This document shows, one piece after another, positions 36,216 through 48,236 of a stretch of 64,000 nucleotides of DNA. The notes under the pieces are model-generated. The model was not told the origin of the DNA and ran no database searches. It worked only from the letters and a program-made list of their open reading frames with translations. Source of the DNA: Hofstenia miamia. Taxonomy: Eukaryota; Xenacoelomorpha; Acoela. The stretch's first letter is position 1; the number at the start of each line of letters is the position of its first letter. The stretch is from assembly GCA_004352715.1 (NCBI GenBank), contig SCFE01000086.1, positions 1,368,093 through 1,432,092 of the forward strand, written 5' to 3'. A program made the position numbers and the translations under genes.

Positions 36216-36847
36216 GAACCTACCTTCAATGAGAGTGAAACCGAAAGAAAAGGCCCTCAGTCCCCGGCAGGCCTTAAATGGTCAGAGGGTGCGAAGAATC
36301 TCCGGTCAGGTGGACTCCACAATCGGGGCTTGCAGGACAAGTGCGAAAGTTACAGTTGGATGAGAGTAAAGGGAAAAAGGGAGCTGAACAGGCTAAGCAG
36401 AGGGAAGATGAAGTGATAGACGTTGAGGCACAATTGGCGGAAGAAGCAGAACCCGGTGAACGCAGAAACTGAAGCAGCAATCAAGGAAAAGATGAAGGAA
36501 GAAATAGGTGAGAGAACTAGGTTGCCAGTTCCAAGAGGAGTTAAGTAAAGCAAGCTAGCAATAGAGACAGCAAAAGTCAATAAATTGTTGGGTAGGATAG
36601 AGGATAGGAGTGTCACAGAAGTAAATAGCTTAGTGTATGCAGGTGCATGTCAGGTACGGAAAAATGTAGGCATGGACATGAAAAAGAAAAGATGACAAGA
36701 ATATAAGAGAGTAACTTTAGGCCAATTACATGTCTGCCAACAACTTGGAAATTGTGATTTCAAGTAGGCTGGCATGTTACTTAGAACAGAACAGGTTGAT
36801 ACCTGAGGAGCTGAGAGGGATACCAGCATGAAGCTGTGAGAAGTAAG
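36147..36847 (+). mobile_element. Internally deleted LINE with tRNA-like head, between (AAT)n tracts
   Basis: Starts with a tRNA-like segment (36147-36215), then GGTCAGAGGGTGCGAAGAAT, shared with the 5' end of the minus-strand copy at 1052. The same ORF region follows (GQVRKLQLDESKGKK, AEQAKQREDEVIDVE, then KEEIGERTRLPVPRG in another frame). Near 36.71 kb it jumps to sequence reading ITCLPTTWKIVIS and LIPEELRGI, like the early RT region PITCLPT...LLPEEQKG, so the middle is deleted. A site between (AAT)n tracts recalls Dong/R4 elements, which insert in TAA repeats. Confidence 0.6.
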
Positions 36848-36874
36848 AATAATAATAATAATAATAATAATAAT
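36848..36874. repeat. (AAT)n microsatellite, right of LINE derivative
   Basis: Nine AAT units directly after the LINE derivative. Confidence 0.9.
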
Positions 36875-37090
36875 CAAAAAAAACAATAATAATATTAGTA
36901 AGAAAAATAATGTATTTATGGGAAATTCATAGTCACAAAAATTATCGCAGTATAAGAAATCAAAATTATATTTATTTTTTGTGTTTAAAACCATGATATT
37001 TTTGTTATGCTACTAAACAGTAAGCGTCACAGTTAGGGGGTCATATCGTTTGCTAGAACTAGTATTTTATTATATTCGAAAGCAACCTAC

Positions 37091-37270
37091 CATTAACTGC
37101 TGTTTTCGCTCTCTGCATTGGACCGAAATTTCCCGATACTTTCCGATTGGATGTCTTTACAAAGTCAGTCATGTGAAAAATAACAAAATCAATCAAAATT
37201 GAGGAAATTTTGCGATGTGGTAACTCGTCTAGCGAACTCTTTGACTGCCCATCCTGAATGCAATCCAATA
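37091..37270 (-). CDS. Candidate minus-strand exon
   Basis: Acceptor TTGACAG and donor GTAGGT bracket 180 nt with an open frame: LDCIQDGQSKSSLDELPHRK, then ISSILIDFVIFHMTDFV and SNRKVSGNFGPMQRAKTAVN. One base is carried in and one out. It could be a 5' exon of the minus-strand gene at 25.7-29.7 kb. No family recognised. Confidence 0.35.
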
Positions 37271-37689
37271 CTGTCAATCATTCAAAAACTAAGAAATCTC
37301 ACACCGCAATGAGCAGTTGGCAGATCTTATGTTTATTTAGACACTTAGAGTGTTGCTCTGTCTATCACACCGCTTATTGTCACACAAATTACAAGCTAAT
37401 ACTATGATTTACGGTTTCCCCAAGTGCAAATGTCTGAATTCTTCTAAAAATTTTCACTTTACAAAATTTTTATTGGCCTTTTGCACGCATGTTGCTTTTA
37501 CGATTGATGTATTCAAATATTGTTCTATTGAAAACTTAAGAAACGAGTTACCAATAAATTTCTGCTTTATATTATAACAATGAGGCAATAGTAAAGAATT
37601 ATTTCAACAATTTCATATCAAAGTACTAAACGTGTCAATACGAATTTGCTTAGTGGCAACCATTAGATATAAATACTGCATACAAGGCC

Positions 37690-38478
37690 TTGCAATAATT
37701 GATTGCAACATTATTGCAATACCAAAAATTCAAAATAAATATATTGAAATATGAGCTTGCCGGAAATATAATATTACAATATATTGCAATATTTTGGTAA
37801 TTGAAGGCTACCTATTTTAAGCAAGGAAAATGATTACTTTCTAGTTTATATGACTTGCAAACTTGCTGCAAACTATGCTTGACCTATGTTTCTAATGCTA
37901 TGTCAGCTATTCAAATTACTTGTGCATATGTCTGAGTACGTAATTATATATTTAGCCATATTTTCGCATTTTATAAGTTGTGAAAATACCTTTTTCTGTA
38001 TGAGGACGCAATATAGCAAATGGCACAATTCTAATATCTTATTCGAACCTGTTGATTTGAATTGACATGGAATTACAATGAATCATATAAATTAGTATTA
38101 GACGATGGTTTCATAATTGACGAATTCTCTTAATTTCATTCGTCTTCTCACTTGATTGTCTCTCATCAATGACATTAGGAATAGAAAGTATTATGATTAC
38201 AATTCATTTCTAGGCTGTATGCTCACCAATTAAATATTGTAATCAAGCTAGGAAGCAGCAGTTAATGTTATTATGCTGTTTATTTCTTAAAAACAAAACT
38301 AAGAAACAAAAATTAACATTACAAACTGGAAGGATTTTACAAAAAACGCCTTCCAATAATACTGCAAAATATTGCAATATTATTCTGATAAAATTAGGCG
38401 ACAATAAATATATTGCAATATATTTATTGCAATATATTGCCTTATTAGCAATATATTATTGAAAGGCAATGATTGCAG
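37690..38478. repeat. Candidate element bounded by TTGCAATA-rich ends
   Basis: TTGCAATA-type octamers cluster at 37690-37792 and 38369-38450, including ATATATTGCAATAT at both. The clusters are roughly inverted relative to each other. No clear terminal inverted repeat or target duplication was resolved. Confidence 0.3.
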
Positions 38479-38634
38479 ATCTAACCGATTGCATCAAAAT
38501 TAAGATACATTTAAAGTTTCGCTCTGATATGTAAGGTAAGAATTTCCTTATCTGGCTATATCTAAAATATTTTTGCATATCTAATTGACAAGGTGGTGTT
38601 TATTACAATTATGTACTCTCATTTCAAAGTGCAG

Positions 38635-38747
38635 GTACGAGAATCCAATATCATACTTATGAAGGAACATGGCACCACAACACCAAACTTGTTTTTCGAA
38701 ATTATTGTGCCGCAACTGTTGCAGAACTAAAATTTTTGACGTTCAGT
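38635..38747 (+). CDS. Candidate plus-strand exon
   Basis: Acceptor AGTGCAG and a strong donor GTAAGC enclose RIQYHTYEGTWHHNTKLVFR, then NYCAATVAELKFLTFS. Good donor and balanced codons favour a real exon. No partner exon is proven; the frame at 39100-39251 is a possible later exon but does not fit in phase directly. Confidence 0.35.
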
Positions 38748-39099
38748 GTAAGCAAATCTTATTTCTTAAGTACCTGCGATGGTATCGGTGTACTGCAGCG
38801 GAATGCAATTATATTTTCTCATTATTTAGTAATGATTTTTCTTAGAAAAAAGGGAAGTACAATAAAGTGCAATACTTTACTGGGATTATTCGATGAAATA
38901 TAAACATACATGTAGTAAGTCAATATTAATCATACATGCGAGTATAACCTGGGGCAATGTGAATTATTTTACTGCCAACAATGTTCAGTATAGTAACTAT
39001 ATCATTTCTACGTGAATCAATTCGCAAGACTATGAATTCCCTAGATCTTATCTACCACACATGCATACAGAAAACAATGTCAGGTTTTTTGAAGAAGGT

Positions 39100-39251
39100 T
39101 TCGTAAGACGACTTCAGTTCAGCAACCTTTGGAAACAACCTCTCAAGCATATGAACAAAATGAGAATGCACACTTACCTTTCACGAACTGTAACTCCAAA
39201 GAGAAGAAGAATGCATATACTCCCAACTCTATTTATAAGAACACTCTTGTT
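39100..39251 (+). CDS. Candidate terminal exon, polar
   Basis: One frame reads RFRKTTSVQQPLETTSQAYE, then QNENAHLPFTNCNSKEKKN and YKNTLV before TGA. The overlapping longer frame is less protein-like. Low-complexity polar sequence; no family recognised. Confidence 0.2.
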
Positions 39252-40763
39252 TGAATGGACTACAAGAATTTAGGAGAATCAGCTCTACAAAATGTTCTCA
39301 GTACATTTTACTATTTATAAGGAAGAAAACTGCTTTTACTACATATAACTAAACATCCAGAGATTTTCCCATTACATCTTAAGTACTTGACAAAACTGTT
39401 AGTTATCGAAAAATTCCAAGTAATAAATATAAACCACTATATGCGTTTGTGCTTAAACTATTTAACTTACTAGTCCTACCCATCTTGCAATAGTCTTCGG
39501 TTGCTTCACTTGAAATCCTCATCCCACCCGCGTTATGCAAGGGTTTTTCATTTCAATAAATTCATCAACAATGAATCATTTATATAAATAACTATACTTC
39601 ATTCGGCTCTTGACAAATGCATCAAAAAGTCTCTCCGACCCTATGTTAATCTTCATGGCTTAATGCTTTTTACCATTAGAGGACGCTTAGTGGATGTCAG
39701 CAGTAGTGTTTACGTGATTATTAAAGTCTAATGGAAGAATCAGCGTGACAATAAAAAAGAGTGATTGAAAAAATTAACAATTATGTATAATTAGAACTCT
39801 AAAATTATATTGTTTGATCATTTGTTCAGTATTTAACATTTAAAAGTAAAAACAACTAAAAAAACTACCCTTTATGTATAATGGTGCCACAAATATTGAC
39901 AAAATCCAAAGAAATATAAATTGCACCCCATATGATTGGAATATGTTATTAACATTACGCTAACCTAAGACTTATCATAGCAGATGAATAGAACAGCAAT
40001 AGGGCAACCAAATGACCTATTCGTGGAATTCGTGGAATGAGATAGATAGAGACTGAAAAATCTCGCCCCATGAGAAGCTAGGTATTTGATGAAAACAAAA
40101 TTAACTCAAATGCTTTTCTTATGAAAGTTGTGCCCATACGCGACAGCTTCGATAAAGTCTTTGCCCACACATTGCCAGCGGGCAAGTCCGGGTAAAAATG
40201 GGTACCCGCGAGTAAGCCCGCACCAAACATCACTAGTGCGAACTACAAAATTTTCCAAATTTGAATGAAAAATCTTGAAAAGTTGCGCTGAGGTGATGTA
40301 TTCAAATATTTTGCAAAAAAGGTTTTAGACGCAAATAAATCACTAATGTGTGATGATCGCTTGTCATTTATTTTTGGCATTTTGCTTTCTGAAATGTCCT
40401 AAACCGCATGAAGATACATCGATTTTCGACATTTGATATCAACGTTGCATGATTTACGATGAAAATTTCACGCATTGTCAAATGCTGCTGACATCAGCTG
40501 TCAGAATAACGAAACATGCGTTTGAAGTTGATGTAAATGCACGACAATTTATTCACTCTGCAAGCTACTTCAATTATTACACTTCACTGATTAATAAAGA
40601 AAATTGCAGCAATTACTAGAAAAGTAAACATGTATTGTTAAAATAATAAACTATGAAAACCACTAGCAATAATATATTAAAAGTATATTCAAATCAATGT
40701 TCTAATCGACTGTTGGGCATCAACTTAAGATACACCTATTTTGTAGTTTCAATTCAAATATAT
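39252..40763. other. AT-rich DNA with one hAT-like end
   Basis: GCGGGCAAGTCCGGGT, GGGTACCCGCGAG and a terminal AACATCACTA near 40175-40233 resemble the right end of the GCGGGTA-rich repeats at 30-33 kb. No left partner was found. Nothing else recognised. Confidence 0.3.
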
Positions 40764-40822
40764 GTATATATATATATAATATATATATAATATATATATA
40801 ATTTATATATATATATATATAC
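40764..40822. repeat. (AT)n-rich tract
   Basis: Short AT runs with TATATAATATATAT phase slips. Confidence 0.85.
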
Positions 40823-41058
40823 ATAAGTATGTATGACTTGTCAACAGAGTTGCAGCACACCGACTTAACCAGGCCGGCTCCCGCCTAAATTTTAGAAACG
40901 GTCTGATGGATATCAGAATTAATAAACCAGGGACAATACCAAAACTCCCAAGAGACAATGACTACCTTTCACCCTTCCATTATATATTATATTTGTGCCT
41001 CTTATTTTTCACAAGGCGTTATTTAGCAAAAGTGAGTGTTGGTAAGAGAAGCAGTTAG

Positions 41059-41061
<3 letters not shown>

Positions 41062-41093
<32 letters not shown>

Positions 41094-41172
41094 NNNNNNN
41101 NNNNNNNNNNNNNNNNNNNNNNNNNNNNNNNNNNNNNNNNNNNNNNNNNNNNNNNNNNNNNNNNNNNNNNNN

Positions 41173-41202
<30 letters not shown>
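41062..41202. repeat. (AT)n tract around a 79-N gap
   Basis: AT repeats on both sides of Ns 41094-41172. Confidence 0.9.
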
Positions 41203-41204
<2 letters not shown>

Positions 41205-41230
41205 TGTCTGATTAAGTAAAGTCCAAGAGG

Positions 41231-42480
41231 CAGAAATGGAATCAGATCGGATCTCGAATCGGATCGGATCTGTTTCAGATCGAAAACTTTTTAAAACTAG
41301 AGTATTTGTACATTTTATAAATTACGCACATTTTTACATTGAATCCCAATTTAAGTGTGCTAATAATCTCAATATAAGTGAAATTTTGTATTTGAATTTC
41401 ATTGTTCATACAACAGGTTCCGCGTTATTCTTTCCAACAACTTATAAAGTTGGTGACGAACTCTTCAAATCTGAAAATGCGATTCATATTAGCCATCATA
41501 TAATGATAAAATAGTAAAGCAACTAAAAACATTTGTTTGTACAAACTTGCAATTGAATAGCAGAATTCTGAAAAGGATTCTCTCTAAAAGCACAGAACAC
41601 AGAGAATCAAGTGGAATACCTTAGCTTTTGCAAACATTGCCAAAATGTAAAAATACTAATATAATTTAGGATGCTCTTCAACAAAAAAATCTCATTTAAA
41701 TATGCACTCTAAGCAATTTGCAATGCCAATATCAACTTCGTACTCAGAAGGTTTGCCATTGTTATAATCACTAATACAAATAATGTTTATGGAGCCATAA
41801 CGTTGGCATACTTTTAATAGGGTATAAATTTATTTATTGCTGCTCTTAGAAAATTTTTAAATTTTTAATCCAATTTCAGTAAAATTCAAAATTTATATTT
41901 AAATCTCAAATTTTAATACGCTCTAGAATAATTTTTTTCTAATGGCTTGCAATATGAATTTTGGGGTTGTTCTTCAATTTGCCATTATTTGTGCTATTTT
42001 TATTTTCATCGCCTTAGCTGCAATTTTGAAGTACATGTATCTTGTTTTAAACAAGTTCAATTCATTGTGACATTGCAAAGTGGTTATTTTGGAATTCGGA
42101 CATAAAAAATTAATACCGGAGGTAATACTATAAGAAACTCAACTATTTAAATTCTATAAATATATTATGATTATAGTTCATGACAATTTTATGAACTAGA
42201 CTATTACAAAGCTTACAAATAAGTTGATTTGCATGCACAATTTCGAAAGTATATGTATCCATTTTTCATCTCAAGATAGTGTTGAAGCACTTAAAATTTT
42301 CTATTCGCATTAAAAAAACATAAATATTTTTTAAGTCTATGTTTATTTATTGTTATAATACTTATTTAAATTCGAATCCGGATTGAAAACTAAAATTTTT
42401 TTGAAAATTCGGATCGGATCGGATCTTGAAGTTACCGATCCGGATCGGATCTTAAAATGTTGGATCCGATTCCATCTGTG
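41231..42480. mobile_element. hAT-type non-autonomous element, 1,250 bp
   Basis: Left end CAGAAATGGAATCAGATCGG and inverted right end CACAGATGGAATCGGATCC are related inverted repeats. The flanks CCAAGAGG (41223-41230) and CCAAGAAG (42481-42488) are an 8-bp target duplication with one mismatch. Both sub-terminal regions are packed with CGGATCGGATC repeats. The internal 92-codon frame has no transposase signature. Confidence 0.85.
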
Positions 42481-43318
42481 CCAAGAAGATACACAAGATT
42501 CCTAGAACCATTCAAATAAATCATAGGTTTTCCATTAAGAATAGGTGATATATAAATATATATATATATATACATCTTATCTAAGCTTAATATTTTAATC
42601 GGCCCAAAATGGTCCTCCCAAGGACTTGCATTGGTGTGGTTTCTGATTGCATCATTGCAATCCTATTCAATCCCGAAAATTCAGAAACACATCCAATTCT
42701 GATTGACAAGTCGACTGGAAAGAATTGGACAAATGTTCGGAAAGATTAAGTCAACGTTTCTCTCCAATGTTTTCGGTTAAGAAATATGAAAACTTCAAAA
42801 ATTTTCCAAACACCTGAATCAGTCCGAATCTGTAAACTTGAAAATTTGTAAATTGTATCTTCGTAATGGTATTTTCAGATTTATAATAATCAAATACATA
42901 AATAAATACATAAATATCGAATGCATTACTTTATAACGCATGCACAACGTTATGATGCATGGAATAGAATTAATAAAGAATTTGCAAATTATATATTGTG
43001 AAAAAAACAAAATACTCTAATCTAATAATACATTGTTACAAAAATTAAAATCACGTACACTTCTCAAATAATGCAGTGTTGCAGAAAATAAAAATAATTT
43101 ATTATTAGCTTATACAAAAAATATATTTTTTAAAATGACCTTATGCTATGAGGATATTAAAGTCTCATTTTAAAAATCTCGTGTAAACAGTTGAAAGCAT
43201 ATAGTTGGCTGCAAAAAAAATGAGACTAGAAAAAAGGCATATTACTTTTGAACTACTGAACGTAACAACTCAAGAAAGGTACGATTTTAAAGATACATTA
43301 AAGGACTAAGTAAAAGCA
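42481..43318. other. No gene recognised
   Basis: AT-rich with a short (AT) tract near 42555-42572. Confidence 0.4.
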
Positions 43319-43800
43319 TCAAAGTCTAATTTGTTTTCCTCCTGTAGAAATAACTTCATTCAAACGAACTGAAACTGATTTCATTAAATTGGACTTCATT
43401 TCAGATGTCAAAATGTGTTGACTTTCTTGGATTTTTTCTTTTAAATCGGATATATTTTTCGGATTTTTCTTCTCAACGTAATTTTTCAATATCTGCCACA
43501 CGTTTTTGATTGGAGAAAGATCAGCAGAACTTGGTGGCCATTGCAAAAACTGGATATTATTTTCAGAAAACCAATTTTTTGTCTTTGCTGATGTGTGCGG
43601 GGTTGCTCCGTCCTGTTGGAGTATCCATCCATCATCATATAAAGCATCAGCATAAGGCATAAATTCAGCTATAATTTGGCAATATCTTTGACTGTCGATT
43701 GTGGCTTTTCCGTCTAAAATTTTCAAATAAAACCCACGATAGGAAAGTGCTCCCCAAACCATAATTTTTTGGTCGAACTTTGGAATCGCTTTTGTTGGTC
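43319..43800 (-). pseudogene. Tc1-like transposase, C-terminal half, catalytic residue lost
   Basis: A continuous 147-codon frame covers the C-terminal catalytic half: VWGALSYRGFYLKILDG, DGWILQQDGATPHTS (second catalytic Asp), SSADLSPIKNVWQILKNYV and a C-terminal QESQHILTSEMKSNLMKSV. The family motif is DLNPIEN-W; here Glu is Lys (SPIKNVW), so the third catalytic acid is gone. Upstream, in a shifted frame, CPRPTKAIPKF continues the enzyme. The long intact frame suggests a fairly recent copy. The fragment at 57.55-57.89 kb belongs to the same subfamily. Confidence 0.88.
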
Positions 43801-46800
43801 TTGGACATTTCTTTGTTTTATTTTAAATAAACACACACAAATCATTGGCGGGTCCCTAATGACCTGTTCTCAACATTATTTTGATTTAAATAAACTATTT
43901 TTTGTCTTAATATATTATTCATTGTTTCAAACCATTTAATAAATACAACATGAACGTTTTGCAGTGCTTTAAAGAGTCTTAAAGCTTACAAGAAGCTATT
44001 AATGATCCTACAAGTATTGCAATATGTGTGCTAAATGGAAATATTAAATATTGCTTTTATGTTTCGATTTCCATCCATCATGTATGCTGTGGAAATTTCA
44101 TTTACCTGACAATGTGCTAGAAAACTCTTGTCTTAAATAATTGCTTATCAAACATTCAACATCTTTAAAAGAAATCCAAGAAAAAATTTCTTATTAATAT
44201 TTTTCAGAAATATTCAAGAACTTTGAAAGAAATTAAAGAAAAAATTTCATATCACTTGGCAGATGTTGGCAAGAAATCCAAGATTCAAGACTTATTCAAG
44301 AAATTTCCAAGATTATCCAAGTTTTCAAACTAGAGCATGATCCACGACTACTCATTTTCCTTAGCCGCGCATCGTTATTGAGACGATAAACATTTACTAG
44401 CAACACGCAATTATAATCAACACTCATTGCAAGAGTACCAGGGGGTTGACCGTCGAAAATAAAGGCAACCAGTGGTATTGCACCGTGGGACCTCAGCCCT
44501 AATTTTATAGAAATTGTCCAAATGTTGGAAGCATTTTTGTGGCTTGTACACATGTAAGTTGCATACAAAATCCAGTTAAATGTCAGTTTGTAACTAATAA
44601 TTAGTTTTTCTTGAATCCACAAAGCTATTTTCGATCCCCCAAATTTTATCTAGTGCAGGACTACCCTGGAGGGCAACATCTCAGTTTCAAACAGTTTCAA
44701 TCCATCGTAACATACATAGCATTCTTGGAGATCGAAAATACAATGGGTATTACGTCATCGAATCATGGAATTAACAACCAATCAGAGTCGAACAGATGAT
44801 GATTAAAAACTTTGCACCGGGCTTCTCAAGAGACTGCGACATAGTGTGGAANNNNNNNNNNNNNNNNNNNNNTGGGTATTACGTCATCGAATCATGGAAT
44901 TAACAACCAATCAGAGTCGAACAGATGATGATTAAAAACTTTGCACCGGGCTTCTCAAGAGACTGCGACATAGTGTGGAAAATAAATTTTGATCTTAGTC
45001 CACCATTGGCAGTAAGTCTTTGGCCGTAGCCGGGCGTTAGCCGTAATGCTTTAGTCGTAGCCGGCCGTTAGTCGTGATTTTTATTTGCTCTAGTCGGCAC
45101 TCTTACTACTACTAAGTGAAATACTGAAATCCTAAATGGAACTATTAAAACATGCCCATAGTTTGAACAATTAATGAAAATGGTCAAAGCGACTATGTCA
45201 TAAAACAAAAATACAAATAAAATAATTTGAATTACGAACTTCAATTGTTCAATATTTAGAGTTTAATCATCAAAAGCAACACACCCGAGGTCAGCTACGG
45301 CAAATCAGCAATTCTTTCTCAAAGCAGAAAATGAGTAAGCAGTGTTGAAGTTTGAATTAAAGTTTAATGGTATATTTATGCAAAATTCATTGAAATCAAT
45401 AAATACATAGAAACAAAAATGTTAATGTTTATTCAGCATCTATTACTTAAGATCAGATATGACAAAGAAAAAACGACCCGGTATCTGTGGTGTTGCATGT
45501 CTTATCAAATCCCACGGAAATTGATTGCGTCCCATTTCACATGATTGGAGGGATGGGATGTGGTTTGCATTGAACAAACCAAAATGATTCAATAGCAAAT
45601 GCTTTCTGTTTTTTCTCAGTCAAGAGACTTTTTTATGGCAAATGAATAGAAGAGCTATAGAGACAAACAAATTGCATATATGAGACAATGGGATGGGATG
45701 TGATTGGGACAATAAATATTATTTCTGGAATGGAATAGACATGGGACAGAAAAATTTAATTTAGACGCAATTGACCATTTGATTATGCATTTATTTTTAA
45801 GTACATCTCAATATTATGTTGTGAAGAGGTAAATTATATTTTAATATCGTTATTAGAAGTGAAGCATGATGTTGTAAATATGCCAAAAGTTCAGACATTG
45901 CCGAACCGTGATTTTTAACCCGTACCCACCTCCCTGAAAGTAAATAAACATCGGCGGAGGATTGGAAATGATAATATAAAATTACAAGAAATTGCTTCTA
46001 CAAGAACAGTTCAATTTTCTCAAAATTTATTTTTGTTTTCAATCCTGCACTTGAAGCTTGCTAGTTGTTTCACCCCTACCACTTGAAACCTATGTCCCAT
46101 TCTGGTCAATTTTACACCAGTCGATCTTAGAGGTTTGATCTAATTCTTTATGAAAAATGCTTGTAAATCTCTCGAATATATTCAGTAACATTTTGAAACT
46201 CAAAGGAAGCGAAAATGGAAAAAGTTCCATAAATTTAGTGTGAAGTATTATTTGTTTACACATAAATCTAGAGGGGACACCAAAATGACCGGAATTGTTA
46301 GAAGTTGAATAGTCCATGTACTCCAGATGACCAAGCAAAGCAAATAACTAATAATTCATGCTAAAAATAGAAATTTAAATTTAACTAATCCCTACGTGTA
46401 AAGTACAGGTTCTCAATTTTAAAATTTTAAATTGAAATGTGGTCATTTTGACCGCAGTGGTAGTTTTGTTGTTAATGAATCAAAAATATAGTTTATTATA
46501 AATTTCTCCACTGGTAAATAAAACGGCTTCAAAAATAACAAAACACCTAATAGCTAAATTAACAAGCGGAATGATTTAAAGCTTGAGCAGTTGAGATGGA
46601 AAATTATTGTTTACACACATGCGCTACCTCTTATAAAAGAAAATATGTTCAAGTAATTACAAATAATATTTCCTACTGTTCACTCATGGTGGGAGGTATA
46701 ACATATTTTATGATTTACAATGTTTAACCTAACTTTGAGTTAATGTTACACTGACAACTGTAAATATTTTGGTTAATGGGCCTACTCATATGATTTGTTC

Positions 46801-47656
46801 AGTCAACAATTCTGGTATTGTGTTTCCATTCTTTCAAATTGAAAACGATTGCAAACAGTAAGTGTTAACGCTATAGTTAATAGACATTGTTGCATTAATA
46901 TACTGTTTTTGTCTAAAACATACTTTGTAAATACATCATAAGCAAGCTGGTCAATAAATATTAGTTCCCACGACTAATAGCTAAAATTTCAGTATTTCAT
47001 TAAAAAATTTATTACTAAGGCTTGCAAAACTTCAGGCCTGCTCACGAAGATTTAACTATGTTTTACTAGTTTTTGTAATAGTTCTTATAATTAAGGAATA
47101 ATCGAATTAATCCTTTGAGACCTTTAATATCCTCTAAAACTACTTAGTGTGAGCTGTGTGTTTTTAAATATCAAAATTTACTATTTTTTATTATTGCAGC
47201 TTGAAAAATGTGGCAAGAAAATTTTTCAATAATTTTTTCACAATATCATTAGAGATACTGGGAAGTCTTATTCACTCAAATTCAGGAGAATAGAAAATTT
47301 TCTTAAAATATTGAAATAAAATTCTTGTCAGCAATGCATTAAATTGTACAATATCCTGGAATTTCAGTTGCAATGAGGTTACAGTTACTTTATTCTGCTC
47401 GATTATAACAAATTTGTTTTGGTGGTCATCTGGGCATCTACTAAATCTTTCGTAGTAACTTCTGCGATGGAACCATGCTGCTAAGAATAAGTTAAGTTTG
47501 AGAACAACATTGAGCGAATTAGAGTTAATTTACTTTCAGTAAATGCTCTAAATGGTAAATGTCAATAAAGCGTTATTGCATAATTAACACCCTCCATTTT
47601 AAAGGAATTATTTAAGTAGTTTCCTTTTGCTTTCAAACACTTATTCATTTTTTTAG
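43801..47656. other. AT-rich DNA with a duplicated join
   Basis: Contains purine-rich AAGAAAT/CCAAGA words (44160-44320), the duplicated join at 44744-44980, and GTAGCCGG-type repeats at 45020-45080. No supported gene. Confidence 0.4.
44744..44980. repeat. 108-bp direct duplication across a 21-N join
   Basis: 44744-44851 and 44873-44980 are identical, flanking Ns 44852-44872. The repeated unit contains TTACGTCATCG (CRE-like) and ACCAATCAGAG (CCAAT-box-like) 20 bp apart. Confidence 0.85.
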
Positions 47657-47737
47657 AAATGTGTTCAAATCATGAAGAAAAATCATTCCAGTCTCAGAAA
47701 ATTCCACTACGATTCTTGGTGAACATGCTAAGTGAAT
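47657..47737 (+). CDS. Candidate exon upstream of the 47.8-kb gene
   Basis: ATTTTTTTAG precedes an ATG frame (CSNHEEKSFQSQKIPLRFLV, then NMLSE) and GTAAGTG follows. Both splice signals are strong. It ends in phase 1; an AG at 47817 could continue it into the next ORF as S-LLIITMMDPVDDD, but this is speculative. Confidence 0.35.
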
Positions 47738-47831
47738 GTAAGTGTTTTCTGATAAAATATACAACTGTTTACATATCTTCACTTTTGTTTACATGCACGT
47801 GAATGTTTACTAAGCGCTATTAATTATTACT

Positions 47832-48236
47832 ATGATGGATCCTGTAGATGATGACGCGTTTGAAGAGATGTCTGAGTTTGAAAAGCTCCTCGATTTAAAA
47901 AGTAAAAACATTTTGTGCTCGGATTCTAAATGTGGAAGTCACAATAAGCATGATATTAAGGAGAAGTTCCACTTTGAAAGTTTTCTGGACCATCTAGAAG
48001 AAAAGAATAGAAGGAGTATTCAAAAAAACAAGTTGCGATCGAAGTCAATCGGCATCGTTGAATCAATCAAACAAGAAGTTAAGGAAGGTAAGCTTCAAAG
48101 GACAAAACAAATTTATATTATTTACGTATGAGCATTTATAAGCGCTAAGAATTTCTATTTGCTTTTAGAAGAAATGCGATTACGGACACTAAAATTAATG
48201 AAAATCAGTATCGCAGAACTACAATCAGAGAATTGA
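47832..48236 (+). CDS. Small two-exon gene, unidentified acidic/basic protein
   Basis: Exon 47832-48087 starts at one of two adjacent ATGs and ends in phase 1 before GTAAGC. Exon 48169-48236 follows TGCTTTTAG and ends at TGA. The joined product is about 107 residues: MMDPVDDDAFEEMSEFEKLL, DLKSKNILCSDSKCGSHNK, FESFLDHLEEKNRRSIQKNK, then EEEMRLRTLKLM. It has an acidic start, a Cys-x5-Cys pair and basic helices; no membrane span or signal peptide. It could be the 3' part of a longer gene if 47657-47737 is joined. Function unknown. Confidence 0.55.

Noticed and set aside
44296-44622. Minus frame of 108 codons as a gene
   Set aside because: Looks like repeat-derived sequence with poor protein character and no splice context.
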